In this document: positions 38,316 through 47,788 of the stretch, one piece after another
How positions within the stretch are numbered: position 1 is the stretch's first letter
Layout of the letters: each line of letters starts with the position of its first letter
Position numbers and translations under genes: made by a program
Source of the DNA: Phycisphaerae bacterium
GTDB taxonomy: Bacteria; Planctomycetota; Phycisphaerae; UBA1845
NCBI GenBank assembly: GCA_020056715.1
Contig: JAGVHG010000140.1
Coordinates: 1 to 64,000, forward strand
DNA: 64,000 nucleotides
Reading direction: 5' to 3'
Notes under the pieces: model-generated
The model's input: the letters and a program-made list of their open reading frames with translations, nothing else
Databases searched by the model: none
Told to the model about the DNA's origin: nothing

Positions 38316-39527
38316 GTGTATTCTCGACCCTATCAATCGATCGTATCGGATACGAAACTTGACCGGCGCCGCTTCCTGCAAGTCGGGGCGGTCGGTGCGG
38401 GATTGATGCTGGGCACGCCGAGTGCGTGGGCCCAGGAGGCGGACAAGGCGACGCCGCCCCCGAAGCCAAAGACGAATATCGACGAAGCCCTCAAAGCGCC
38501 GCGTACGAAGTACTCGCTGCCCGGCCTGTACCCCGGCCGAGTCGTACACGTCCAGGACGACAAGGCGATGGTCAAGGATTCGCCGTCGCCATCGGTCGTG
38601 GAGCAGATGTTCAACCGTGGTTTGGAACAACTGACCGGAAAGGGCACGAAGGAGAGTTTCGGGCTGTTCTTTACGCCGGACGACGTTGTGGGGATCAAAG
38701 TGAATCCGGTCGGCTCCGGACTGATCAGCACAAAGCCGGAACTGGTGCAGGTGCTCGTGAGCTGGCTCACCGCGGGCGGTTTGCCCAAGGAACGGATCGT
38801 GATCTGGGACCGCTTCGATTACATGCTTGCGGATGCGGGCTATACCGCGGAACGGTTCCCGGGCGTCAAGATTGAGGGGCTGCAGACCATGGACGAACGG
38901 GCCGCGGAGGACCCGCAGGCCGACCAAAGCCGCTGGCGCGACGCGGACGGCAACCACATCAGCGCCTCCAATTTCGACAAGGACACGTTTTACTGGGCCG
39001 ATGTCGAGGGCCCGCAGGACGCGGCATACCTCAACCAACATGTGTTCAACGGCAAGCATTCCTACTTCGGCAAGCTTGTCACCCAGCGGCTTACGAAGAT
39101 CATCAACGTTCCGGTGTTCAAGAACGCGGGGAACGGTATTTCGATGGCCACGAAGAACCTCGGGTATGGCGCGATCTGCAATACGAACCGGCTGCACAAA
39201 CCGTTGTTCTTCGATGTCTGCACCGAAGTCCTGGCTTTTCCTTGCATTCGGGACAAGCTGGTACTGAATGTCACCGACGGCCTGCGTGCCCAGTACGACG
39301 GCGGACCCATGCCCGCAGCTCAGTTTGCCTACGAGTTCAACTCCCTCTTTTTCGCAACGGACCCATTCGCACTCGATGCCGTGTGCCATCCGTTAATCAT
39401 CGAAAAACGCAAGGAGCGGGGCGTGAAGGTTGACGAGCACCCAAGATACACGGAATACCTGCGCTACGCGGAGCGGCTCGGCCTGGGCGTCGCCGATCCG
39501 GCGCGAATCACGAAGTTGAGCGCCTAG
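38316..39527 (+). CDS. DUF362-like protein with Tat signal
   Basis: The 403 residues start at GTG 38316 with AAGGAG seven bases upstream. DRRRFLQVGAVGAGLMLG is a twin-arginine signal, so the protein is exported folded, usually with a cofactor. The body (VVHVQDDKAMVKDSPSPSV, TPDDVVGIKVNPVGSG, RIVIWDRFDYML, NAGNGISMATKNLGYGAI) is of the DUF362 type, a family linked to iron-sulfur or redox proteins in anaerobes and planctomycetes. The usual Cys clusters of ferredoxin-type DUF362 are absent here. The next gene is a DUF6599-like lipoprotein, a recurrent neighbour. Confidence 0.75.
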   Translation: MYSRPYQSIVSDTKLDRRRFLQVGAVGAGLMLGTPSAWAQEADKATPPPKPKTNIDEALKAPRTKYSLPGLYPGRVVHVQDDKAMVKDSPSPSVVEQMFNRGLEQLTGKGTKESFGLFFTPDDVVGIKVNPVGSGLISTKPELVQVLVSWLTAGGLPKERIVIWDRFDYMLADAGYTAERFPGVKIEGLQTMDERAAEDPQADQSRWRDADGNHISASNFDKDTFYWADVEGPQDAAYLNQHVFNGKHSYFGKLVTQRLTKIINVPVFKNAGNGISMATKNLGYGAICNTNRLHKPLFFDVCTEVLAFPCIRDKLVLNVTDGLRAQYDGGPMPAAQFAYEFNSLFFATDPFALDAVCHPLIIEKRKERGVKVDEHPRYTEYLRYAERLGLGVADPARITKLSA

Positions 39528-39649
39528 TGTAGAAATTCGCGCTATTTGCATCTTATCCGAGCCGCGACCGTGAGGGAGCGGACGGGGCGCCAAGCAATCA
39601 AACCGCTTCCTAACGGGCGCGGCTCGGTTTTGAAAAGAAGGCGTGACGC

Positions 39650-40576
39650 ATGACGCGGGTCATCATCTTCTACTGCTCCGTGCTTCTGGCGGTACAGTCC
39701 GCCGGTTGTCGGAACGCCGATTCGCGACGCGGTGCGCCTTCCGGCGCAAACCGTCCTCCGGCAAGCGTCAGAGCGACGTTGCCACCGGGGAGTTTCGGCG
39801 CTTCGTGGTTCCCGGCGGGGCCGGAGAAGACATTCGTGAAGGAGGATCTTTTCAACCGCATCAACGGGGCGGCGGAACTGTTTGTGGAGATGGGCTTTCA
39901 GAGACTGCACGCCCAACGGTATCGCAACGGTGAGTCCGCGATTGATCTAGACCTCTATGAAATGGAAAACGCGACCGCCGCGATGGGCATGTATTTCCAC
40001 AAACGCGGGCGTGAGACACCCATCGAGAGTCTTGTCGGTCGTCATACAGGCAACCGCTTTCAGATCACGGCGTGCAAGGGCGCCTATTTTTTCCAAATCA
40101 ACAATTTCAGCGGCAAAGCGGAACTGTTGCCGGCCATGTCGGAACTCGCGCGGTCCGTGTTCAGCACAATTCCTGCCGAGGAGCCAATTGGACTCCTCGA
40201 CGTTCTCTCAAAACAAGGCCTTGTTGCCGGCTCCGAGATCATCGTTCGCGGACCGCAGTCTCTGCAAACGATTTATTACCTAGGAGAGGGGGACATTCTG
40301 GAGCTTGACGGACGAATCTTCGGCATTGCCGGGGATTATGTCCAGGACGACAACGACCGGCTCACTCAACTGGTCATACCTTATGGCGACCCTGCCCGAG
40401 CGAGGTCGGTATTCGGACATCTGGCAGCACATTTGGACCCGCAACTGCACGTGATCCGGCACGACGAGCGGGAACTGGTTTTCCGCGATATCAAGGACAA
40501 GTGCGGAGGGGCGCTTGTTGCTGAGGACCGTTTGGAACTGCGCTTACAATCGCCCTGTGCAGTTTTTTCCCATTGA
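39650..40576 (+). CDS. DUF6599-like lipoprotein
   Basis: The 308 residues begin with a lipoprotein signal (VIIFYCSVLLAVQSAGC, Cys20). A domain follows with EDLFNRINGAAELFVEMGFQ, YRNGESAIDLDLYEMENATA, MGMYFHKRGRETPIE, and a repeat of the same fold in the C-terminal half. DUF6599 (name from memory) is common in planctomycetes and often sits beside DUF362 genes. The function is unknown. It is 122 bases after the DUF362 gene. Confidence 0.7.
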   Translation: MTRVIIFYCSVLLAVQSAGCRNADSRRGAPSGANRPPASVRATLPPGSFGASWFPAGPEKTFVKEDLFNRINGAAELFVEMGFQRLHAQRYRNGESAIDLDLYEMENATAAMGMYFHKRGRETPIESLVGRHTGNRFQITACKGAYFFQINNFSGKAELLPAMSELARSVFSTIPAEEPIGLLDVLSKQGLVAGSEIIVRGPQSLQTIYYLGEGDILELDGRIFGIAGDYVQDDNDRLTQLVIPYGDPARARSVFGHLAAHLDPQLHVIRHDERELVFRDIKDKCGGALVAEDRLELRLQSPCAVFSH

Positions 40577-40829
40577 TCGCGAGGGAAACAGAAACGGATG
40601 GATCTCTTCTCTGAGTTTTTTAATTGAGTTGTCCATCTCGATCGCCATCCGGCGTCCTTGATTGTCCGAAGTGCGAAGGTTGGGCTGAGGAGATTCAGGA
40701 GTTGCATTGGACACGGGCGCGTTATGCGCCTCTCCTGTCGATATCCGATTGGCGCGTTGGTAGGCTGCGCCGGCGGGTGACACAGATCGCCGTCCGCGCC
40801 ACGAGTGGTTCTACTGGGGAGCAGAGCGT

Positions 40830-41276
40830 ATGCATTTGAGCCCGTGGTTCAACGCGTACAAGCCTGCTGCATCGGCCAGAAGTCATGCGTTTTTGGCTGC
40901 GTCCATGTGGACTGTTGTGGGGACGGTTTTAGCGTTTGTAGGCGTGCGTTGGGTTATCAGCAGCAGCCTTCCCCATGCGTGGTTATTCGTGCTCATCGCG
41001 GCCGCGGCGGGGGTGCTCAAGTCGCGGTTCGTCCTCGAGCGATCGGCCAACCGAGCCATGGAGCGCATCCAGGGGCGCGGGGACGGGCGCTGCGTCGGTG
41101 GGTTCTTCTCGTTCAGGGCATGGGTCTTTGTGGTGGCGATGGCGTTCCTGGGAAGGATCCTGCGTGGGAGCCTGCTTCCTCATTACGTCGTTGGTCTGCT
41201 GTATATCGCCGTCGGAATCGCGCTGGTGCTCGCCTGCCGCAAGCTGTGGGTGGGCTGGTACCGACTGGGGCGCTGA
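40830..41276 (+). CDS. small membrane protein, unknown
   Basis: The 148 residues have four hydrophobic segments (AFLAASMWTVVGTVLAFVGV, WLFVLIAAAAGVLKSRFVLE, RAWVFVVAMAFLGRIL, HYVVGLLYIAVGIALVLAC). The family is not recognised. The short gap of 253 bases before it shows no other gene. Confidence 0.6.
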   Translation: MHLSPWFNAYKPAASARSHAFLAASMWTVVGTVLAFVGVRWVISSSLPHAWLFVLIAAAAGVLKSRFVLERSANRAMERIQGRGDGRCVGGFFSFRAWVFVVAMAFLGRILRGSLLPHYVVGLLYIAVGIALVLACRKLWVGWYRLGR

Positions 41277-41471
41277 GGCGTTGAGTTGAATCGCAGGCGC
41301 CATCAGCGGGGCGTACAATGGGCTTGATGCGATCCCGGAGAAGTGGCGGGCTGAGGTCGAAAACGCTTCTTATCTTCTTCAGATCGCCGCTGAACTTCTT
41401 GATGCAAGTTGCCGGTCGAGTAGGTGATGGTTCGATTGTTGCGAACGAAGGGCCGTCTGTGACCGCGGTCC

Positions 41472-42683
41472 TCACTTCGCAAAAAGCCGGTCGAAAGTGA
41501 TCGCGATCGGCGGATTGTTGGGAGCGGGAACGAGCTTGTCCCCAATCGTGGCAAAGGCGATTTCCAGGAGGCGCGCCTGCGGGTAGACCACGACGGAATG
41601 CAACGTCACGTTTTCCAGCTGGTCGACCGCCACGGCACGCAGCGCTTTCCACGCCGCTTCATCGCTTACCGGCGAAGTGACCAAGTCCGTCAGTTTCCGA
41701 TACCGGGTGGCCGACGACCCCGACCCATTTGCGTTTGATGCGGGCAGATAATGGTTGGTCGTCAGGCAGATGGCGCCTTCGGCGCGGTTCTCACTCAGAC
41801 CGTTGGCATCGACTCGATAGACTCGCGCAGGGGGCGATTTATCATCGGCCGCACGCGGGGCCACGATCCGAACCATGTAGCTGAACGGATAAGGCGTGAT
41901 CGCCTTCAACTGCTTCTCGGCGAGGGTCAGCGCTTGGGTGGCATCGGTGGATTCCAGCAAGCCGGTGAGGGTCAGGGCAAGCGGCGCATATCGGCCGGCC
42001 GGGCTGGAGAGCCTCGGCCCATCGCCATCATGCATAAACGCGCACACCCCGGCATCGTTGATTCCGGTGAATGATCCGATGTAGCCGGGCGGGGCGACGC
42101 TGGCGACGGCGTGGCGCCCCGTCGGCAGGCGGACCAGGATTTGGCCGACCATTCCCTTGCGGCTGACCAGCCCAAAGTCGAAGTTGCGGCCTGTGATCAA
42201 GCCTGCCGGGCCCGCGGCCTCGCCCCAGACAGTGAAGCCCGAGCATCCGAAGGCACGCATCGCATCCATGGCATTGGTCAGAATCAGATCATCGAGTTGC
42301 AGCGGACGCCCGACGAAAGTTAGTTGCGGGAGCGCACCTTTGGCAGCCTTGATTCCGTCGAGGATGCCGACCAGCTCCGCGCGCGCATCGTTCGGGAATT
42401 CGAAGGCCTTCGCGGCTTCAGCCACCGCGTGAGAATACTTTTTCGGATCGCCCGCGAAAAAGGTGGAACCGCTTTCGTTCACATAGGCGGCGATGTCATC
42501 CGCCAAGAGGAAGCCGTGGGCAAAGCCCATCTCCTGCGGCGTTCCCCAGACCCGCAGGACGCGGATGGATTCGATATGATCGATCCGGCCGTTGATTGGA
42601 GGCGCTGACCGGGCCGAGGCCAACGGCCCGACGGTCAATAGCAGGAACAGCAATTGCCAAAGCAAGGTTCGATTTCTGGACAT
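41472..42683 (-). CDS. C45-type peptidase / acyltransferase-like protein, secreted
   Basis: The 403 residues begin with a signal peptide (TLLWQLLFLLLTVGPLASAR), with GGAGGG six bases before the ATG. The nucleophile region FGCSGFTVWGEAAGPAGLIT and the segment RNFDFGLVS match the N-terminal-nucleophile family of acyl-CoA:6-aminopenicillanate acyltransferases (peptidase C45). In this family the chain is cut before the catalytic Cys to expose it; here that would be at Cys in AFGCSGF. The substrate is unknown. The adjoining gap upstream is unusually long. Confidence 0.75.
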   Translation of the reverse strand: MSRNRTLLWQLLFLLLTVGPLASARSAPPINGRIDHIESIRVLRVWGTPQEMGFAHGFLLADDIAAYVNESGSTFFAGDPKKYSHAVAEAAKAFEFPNDARAELVGILDGIKAAKGALPQLTFVGRPLQLDDLILTNAMDAMRAFGCSGFTVWGEAAGPAGLITGRNFDFGLVSRKGMVGQILVRLPTGRHAVASVAPPGYIGSFTGINDAGVCAFMHDGDGPRLSSPAGRYAPLALTLTGLLESTDATQALTLAEKQLKAITPYPFSYMVRIVAPRAADDKSPPARVYRVDANGLSENRAEGAICLTTNHYLPASNANGSGSSATRYRKLTDLVTSPVSDEAAWKALRAVAVDQLENVTLHSVVVYPQARLLEIAFATIGDKLVPAPNNPPIAITFDRLFAK

Positions 42684-43389
42684 GAATACCCTCCGTAAGG
42701 CCCTCGGAACCGACATCTCGTGTCGATCGATTCTCAAGCCGACATCGTAGCCGGGCGAACCGACTGATTCAAATGTAAGCGGCCAATTCAGCGTTTGTGC
42801 GTGTCCAGCAGCCGACTTCACGATTCCTCGCTGCTTCTTAGCGTACCGACAGCGATTCCGTACTCCGGGCACACGCCGAGACGATTCCCGTCAAACCAAG
42901 TTCGCACCTCATGCATAGATATTTCCGCAAGGTCATTTAGGCCGCAATTTCATGGTGAACTTTTATTCGGGATGGAACTCTGTCCAAACCATTCGATCAG
43001 AACCGGGTCCCTACTGTCGTCGGCCGGCGCATGTCTCAAGAGAGACGACCTTCTTCAGAGGTAACCGTTCACATCCCGACAGCACATAGAACGGGGGCGG
43101 GGCTGGCGGCGCGGTGGGCGACGACGGTCCGCCAGAGGCGGAGTAGTCAAGGACGGGGTGGTGTTGCCGTCGTAACGTTTGGACCACGGTCAGAAGGCGT
43201 TCCGCGAAGCGACAGCCCGCGTCGCTGTGGTTGCTGAAGCTTACTTGCGCCAGATCGCGGCACGTCGCAGTCCGCCAGAGGCGGATTCGGCGTGGTTGTT
43301 AGTCGGCTCCACGCCCTCCACCCGTGCAAAGACTTGTCCTGAGCCTCGAAGGATTCGACATTCGCCATTCCACGCGTTAGCGTGGCTTC
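42684..43389. other. 706-base gap
   Basis: The part nearest the C45 gene is AT-richer and has no clear gene. Two GTCCGCCAGAGGCGGA palindromes stand at about 43126-43141 and 43269-43284. A frame between them reads KAFREATARVAVVAEAYLRQ, which could be a remnant of a gene but is too short to name. acpS starts at the end of the gap without a strong ribosome site. Confidence 0.4.
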
Positions 43390-43770
43390 ATGTCCATCAT
43401 CGGTCATGGCCTCGATCTCGTGGAGTGCGCCCGCATCGCGAAGGTTTTCAAGAATCACGGCGTACGGTTTCTCGATCGCGTCCTAACGCCCGCCGAGCAA
43501 GAACGGGCCAAGCAGTACAAAGATCCCATCCCCTTCATCGCCGGTCGCTTCGCGGCCAAGGAGGCGATCCTCAAGATGATCGGCACGGGCTGGCGAGGCG
43601 GCATCGCCTGGACTGACATGGAGGTCCTCCCCGACTCCCTGGGCCGACCCGTCGTGACCCTCACCGGCGAAACCACCCGCCTCGCCGCCCAGCTCGGTAT
43701 CCAACGGATTCTTCTCTCCATCACCCACACGGAACAACTTGCCGCCGCGTCGGCTATTGGAATCGCTTAA
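43390..43770 (+). CDS. acpS: holo-[acyl-carrier-protein] synthase
   Basis: AcpS transfers 4'-phosphopantetheine from CoA to acyl carrier protein. The 126 residues have the family marks IIGHGLDLVECARI (metal-binding Asp9), FIAGRFAAKEAILKMIGTGW (Glu58) and LSITHTEQLAAASAI. The length is typical. Confidence 0.95.
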   Translation: MSIIGHGLDLVECARIAKVFKNHGVRFLDRVLTPAEQERAKQYKDPIPFIAGRFAAKEAILKMIGTGWRGGIAWTDMEVLPDSLGRPVVTLTGETTRLAAQLGIQRILLSITHTEQLAAASAIGIA

Positions 43771-43896
43771 CTTGGGTCTGGCCATTTCTGATGGTCGGGA
43801 GGAATGATTCGCGACCTGCTTTGATTGCGTGAGGATGCGGCGGCTGACAGAATCCTGGGGTGTTTGTACGGTGGAGACACCTTTCAGGAGAGAACG

Positions 43897-44028
43897 ATGG
43901 ACAGGGATGTTTTGATGCAGCAGATGACGGATCGTTTTCAGGAGTTGTACAACCGTGCCTTGGACGCATTGGACCTTGCGCCCGACGGGCAGTGGGAGCA
44001 ACACTGGCAAAACCGAAAAACCGCCTGA
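43897..44028 (+). CDS. small protein of 43 residues
   Basis: MDRDVLMQQMTDRFQELYNR then ALDALDLAPDGQWEQHWQNR, ending KTA. AGGAG lies six bases before ATG 43897. It is helical, amphipathic and Gln-rich, of unknown function. The spacing to acpS and to the transferase gene is about 130 bases each way. Confidence 0.45.
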   Translation: MDRDVLMQQMTDRFQELYNRALDALDLAPDGQWEQHWQNRKTA

Positions 44029-44157
44029 TGCCAAAATCCGTGGCCAGGCCCCCCCCGCCTCAGGACAACCGAGTCCGTTGGCACGCTCAACCTCGCACGT
44101 TTAGAATCCGCCGCTATCGAAACCGAAGATTGGTTGGCGACCGCCGGAGCTTGACGA

Positions 44158-45357
44158 GTGCTCGAACGACAGATGACCCTGATGGATATCCTGCGGACGT
44201 ATTGGCCGATCCTGGCCGTCTCGTTCGGGGTCTCCGTCGTTTGCACGCCGATCTGCCGACGCTTCGCGTTACGCCATCAGATTGTCGATCGGCCCGATGA
44301 TTTCCTGAAACCACACAAGCGGCCCGTACCGTATCTGGGCGGCGTGGCCATCTTCCTGGGTTGGGCGGCCGGGGTCGTCTTGGCGTTCCTCCTGTTCGAC
44401 CAGGTCCGGGCGACCGACTCGCCCTGGACGCCCGGCGAATCGCAGCGCGGCGGGCCGGCGATGGATCCCGTGTTGACCATCGGCATCCTGCTTGGCGCGA
44501 CGGGTATTATGCTGCTGGGTCTCTTCGACGACCTTCGGATGATGTCGCCGAGGATCAAGCTCGCCGGCATCGCCGCGGTCACGGCGGTGTTGATCCTGTG
44601 CGGCCTGGGCGACGACTCGATTCTCATCGTGCTGCGGACCACGGGACTGAATCAGCAGGACTTCGACCGGGTGCTCATCCTCATCTACTCCGTCCCGCTC
44701 ACCCTGTTCATCACCATGGCCGCCTGCAACGCGACGAACCTCATCGACGGCGTCGACGGCCTGTGCTCGGGCGTCCTCGGCATCATCGCCGGCGGCTTCC
44801 TGATTCTCTCCGTACACATGCACCTTTACAGCGATTGGCACCCGTGGGACGTGGAGCGCGTGACGCTCTCGCTCGCGATGATGGGCGCGGCGCTGGGCTT
44901 CCTGCCCTATAACCGCAACCCCGCCAAGATCTTCATGGGCGACGCAGGTTCGATGTTGCTCGGTCTGAACGCCGCGATTCTGCTGCTCCTGTTCAGCAAG
45001 TCCAGCGCGATCCGCTGGATGCTGGCGTCGCTCATGGTCTTCGCCCTGCCGCTGGCGGACATGATCCTCGCGATGGTACGGAGGTGGCGGTACGAGAAAC
45101 CGATCATGCAGGGCGATCGAAGCCACTTTTACGATCAATTACTCGACCGCGGCTGGTCCGTGCGAAAAGTAGTCACGATCAGCTACGCCCTTGCCGCATT
45201 CTTCGCCTTCATGGGTTGCATCTCGATCACGCTGCGGACGCGGTACATCATCCTACTGTACGCGGGCGTGGTGTTCGCCGTCTGCCGGCTCATCGTCAAG
45301 TTCCGCATGGTCCGTATGGATCGCGGTGGACCCAAAGAAGACCGAGCCGCCCGTTGA
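44158..45357 (+). CDS. WecA/MraY-family polyprenyl-phosphate sugar-1-phosphate transferase
   Basis: These integral membrane enzymes transfer a sugar-1-phosphate (often GlcNAc-1-P) to undecaprenyl phosphate at the start of a cell-surface polysaccharide. The 399 residues have about eleven membrane segments and the conserved loops PYLGGVAIFLGW, LGLFDDLRMMSPR, NATNLIDGVDGLCSG, NRNPAKIFMGDAGSMLLG and the closing GDRSHFYDQLLDRG. GTG 44158 and ATG 44173 are both possible starts. Which polymer it serves is not clear; WecA/TagO type is likelier than MraY because the region is not a peptidoglycan cluster. Confidence 0.85.
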   Translation: MLERQMTLMDILRTYWPILAVSFGVSVVCTPICRRFALRHQIVDRPDDFLKPHKRPVPYLGGVAIFLGWAAGVVLAFLLFDQVRATDSPWTPGESQRGGPAMDPVLTIGILLGATGIMLLGLFDDLRMMSPRIKLAGIAAVTAVLILCGLGDDSILIVLRTTGLNQQDFDRVLILIYSVPLTLFITMAACNATNLIDGVDGLCSGVLGIIAGGFLILSVHMHLYSDWHPWDVERVTLSLAMMGAALGFLPYNRNPAKIFMGDAGSMLLGLNAAILLLLFSKSSAIRWMLASLMVFALPLADMILAMVRRWRYEKPIMQGDRSHFYDQLLDRGWSVRKVVTISYALAAFFAFMGCISITLRTRYIILLYAGVVFAVCRLIVKFRMVRMDRGGPKEDRAAR

Positions 45358-45410
45358 GGTGCAGGCACTCAGTACCGTCCGCCGCAGGTGGATGAGGGAG
45401 CGGGCGCGTC

Positions 45411-46949
45411 CTACGGCATTCCTACCAGCAGATACAAATCCCCGACTCGCTGCCAGGCTCCCACGGGTGGTTCGATTCGCGGCAACTCCCTGTTTGCGGG
45501 AACAAGGACCACCGATCTGTGGGCATCGACGGCATCACCCGCCGTCTCGGCGGGCAGACTGCTTACGATTTGCAGTTCGTCATAGTCGGCCCGGAGCGCT
45601 TGATAGCGCACGGCAAACTCGGCCATGCCATCTTCAACGATGATGATCCCATCGGCTCCCGCCAACGCCACGGCCTCGCGGCTCATTCGCTCCGCGGACC
45701 GCTCCACGATCGACCACGGCGTGAAAATATACACATAGTCGTCCCGGTACGGCTTGTGCCGCTCCATCGACGCCAGCACCTTCCAATGTCGCGCGACATC
45801 GGGCAGAACGGCGTATAGGCAGGGTGTCAGGCCTAGCAATCCGCAGGCCGCCACCAACGCCACAGCGCGGCGCGCGCCGCTCGCGCGATCGAGAAACCCC
45901 GCGACCCCGACACCGCCGAAGATCGACAGAATAACGTACATGGGCAGGAAAAACGTGTACCGGTCCCACATCGGGTACCGCAGGACGAACACCGCGTGAA
46001 TCAGCAAGCCCGCTAGCAGCGCTCGTCGCACGAGTGGGGATGAGATCAACCGCGTCGAGCGAATGATCCCGTAGGCAGCAACCGGCAAGAGCAAGTTAGG
46101 AAAGTTGAGGGCCAGGAAACCGGCGCTCAAGAGCAACTCCCGCGCGGACAACGTCGTATTGAGGACCTCGTTCCGGAAGCCTTGTCCGAACAGCGTCGAG
46201 CGGATCGTTCCCGCATAGTCCGATGTGCGGAGCCACTCGCTGAGCACCAGGCAGCCGTAGGGCGCCGCGCCGAGCAACCACAGCCCCGCAGCCGCCGCAA
46301 CGTCGCGAATGCGGATTGCCTTTCTCCAGGCCTCATGCAGTACAACCACCCCAAGCACCGGAGTGGTTAGTGCTGCGAGTAGATGGTTCGATACGCCCAA
46401 TCCATTGAGCAGCAGCGTGCCCCACAAATAGACCGGCCGCCGCGTCTTGGCATACAGGATCAGGAACCAGCATTCCCCCGAGAACAACGCCGCGGCGAAC
46501 GTATACGTCTCCGTCAGCGTCGCCATCTGCCAGAACGTGTGCGCAATAGCGAGTGACAGCGCCGCGAAAAGCGCCGCCGGCCATTGCCGGGTCAGCGTAA
46601 ACACGCACCCAAACGTGTTCGCCACTGCGATCGCCGCCGCCAGCGTGCTCACCAAAGTCACGGCGAAACACGGTTCAAACAAGTTGAGGGATACCGCGAA
46701 CCTTCCGAGCCAGTGATGTAATGGATGACTCAACGCCAACCCGAGCGGGTTAACCGGCTCTTGGGTCACTATGCGCAGGATGTGGTTCCCGGAGTCCTGC
46801 CATTGCGCCCCGCGATTCGCGGTGGCCGCATACAGCGCGAAGCCGGCGGTGAAGAGCGCGAACCATGCAACACACACCGTTCGCGTTTTCCCACCAGGGT
46901 CAGCGGATGGTAAGGCCGGTAATTCGAGCCTCGAAAACGAGTTTACCAT
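45411..46949 (-). CDS. DUF2723-like polytopic membrane protein
   Basis: The 512 residues have about ten membrane segments. The N-terminal part (AQWQDSGNHILRIVTQEPVN, PLGLALSHPLHHWLGRF) resembles DUF2723, a family related to GT-C glycosyltransferases with an acidic pair after the first membrane segment. This suggests a sugar transferase acting on the outer face, but the catalytic residues are not certain. The end of the FabZ-like gene overlaps its start by about 50 bases. Confidence 0.7.
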   Translation of the reverse strand: MVNSFSRLELPALPSADPGGKTRTVCVAWFALFTAGFALYAATANRGAQWQDSGNHILRIVTQEPVNPLGLALSHPLHHWLGRFAVSLNLFEPCFAVTLVSTLAAAIAVANTFGCVFTLTRQWPAALFAALSLAIAHTFWQMATLTETYTFAAALFSGECWFLILYAKTRRPVYLWGTLLLNGLGVSNHLLAALTTPVLGVVVLHEAWRKAIRIRDVAAAAGLWLLGAAPYGCLVLSEWLRTSDYAGTIRSTLFGQGFRNEVLNTTLSARELLLSAGFLALNFPNLLLPVAAYGIIRSTRLISSPLVRRALLAGLLIHAVFVLRYPMWDRYTFFLPMYVILSIFGGVGVAGFLDRASGARRAVALVAACGLLGLTPCLYAVLPDVARHWKVLASMERHKPYRDDYVYIFTPWSIVERSAERMSREAVALAGADGIIIVEDGMAEFAVRYQALRADYDELQIVSSLPAETAGDAVDAHRSVVLVPANRELPRIEPPVGAWQRVGDLYLLVGMP

Positions 46950-47373
46950 CCATCACACCCTGTGTGTCCGAAACGATCCGACGCGGACGAAAGTCGACGC
47001 CGACCCCGATGATGTAGAGACGCGCCGGTGGAACGACGGTCTCCCGGAATTTGCAGTTGTCCACCCCGCCGAACCCGATGAACGTGTCGCACCCGCGCAG
47101 CTTGGCCAGAACGGCACTGGCCTGAGCCGCCATCTCCAGCATGAGCACACCGGGCAGCAGCGGTCGATTGGGCACGTGTCCGCGAACCCACCAATCCTCG
47201 GATCGAATATCGGCGAACGCGACGATTCGCTGGCCTTCCGGGTCAACCATACAGACCCCGTCAAGAACCCGGAACTCGAAACGTTGGGGAAGTCGTTCGT
47301 AAATCTCGTCCTTGGTCAAACAGACCCGGTCGAGATCGAGTTGTTGAAGGTCAACAAGAAGGGGGGGCGGCAT
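46900..47373 (-). CDS. FabZ-like 3-hydroxyacyl-ACP dehydratase
   Basis: The 157 residues have the hot-dog fold signature RGHVPNRPLLPGVLMLEMAA, with the catalytic His, and the C-terminal Asn/Phe region (DNCKFRETVVPPARL). FabZ removes water from hydroxyacyl-ACP in fatty acid elongation. ATG 47373 gives a FabZ-like length; the longer open frame runs into a palindrome. The coupling to a membrane glycosyltransferase-like gene is unusual, and acpS lies 3 kb away. Confidence 0.8.
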   Translation of the reverse strand: MPPPLLVDLQQLDLDRVCLTKDEIYERLPQRFEFRVLDGVCMVDPEGQRIVAFADIRSEDWWVRGHVPNRPLLPGVLMLEMAAQASAVLAKLRGCDTFIGFGGVDNCKFRETVVPPARLYIIGVGVDFRPRRIVSDTQGVMDGKLVFEARITGLTIR

Positions 47374-47399
47374 GCAGCATAGACTCCGTGTAGGACGCC

Positions 47400-47560
47400 G
47401 ATCCACGCGACAGCAGCCGGCCCCTTGAGGCCGGCTGCGAGGTGTGACATGCGACGGACAAAGGAGGTGGTCCGACCACACAACCGCGGTGGCAACAGGT
47501 TCTCGCCGCTCACGCCGTCAGCACAAACACCCTTGAGTGTTTGGGCGAGACGTTAGCCTT
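47400..47560. repeat. palindromes around the FabZ-like promoter region
   Basis: CAGCCGGCCCCTTGAGGCCG GCTG at about 47412-47435 and the hairpin at 47517-47550 (GCACAAACAC CCTTGA GTGTTTGGGC), which is related to the one inside the LptF/G-type gene. Confidence 0.5.
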
Positions 47561-47602
47561 AACGGCGACGCGAGCGGGTTGGAACGCGGCACCGTTGCGA
47601 GA

Positions 47603-47788
47603 TTAGCTCGTCGGCTGCGAGCGGACCTCCAGAATCTTCTTTCGTACGGTCTGCGCGGTGTCCTTGATATCTTGCATGGCCTTACGAACCCGTGTACCCG
47701 CGGCCTTGTTCCCTCCCGACGCCTTGGCGACGTCATCCGCAGCGGCCTCCACGAGTTCCTTCAGACGTTCATAGTCCTGCATGTTCAC
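47603..47788 (-). CDS. Hc1-like histone H1-type small protein
   Basis: The 61 residues read MQDYERLKELVEAAADDVAK, ASGGNKAAGTRVRKAMQDIK, DTAQTVRKKILEVR. This matches the N-terminal domain of chlamydial histone H1-like protein Hc1 and its planctomycete relatives (the GNKxAGTRxRKAM block). The long Lys/Ala tail of Hc1 is absent. Such small proteins may bind DNA or act as nucleoid-linked regulators; function here is inferred only from similarity. Confidence 0.7.
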   Translation of the reverse strand: MNMQDYERLKELVEAAADDVAKASGGNKAAGTRVRKAMQDIKDTAQTVRKKILEVRSQPTS

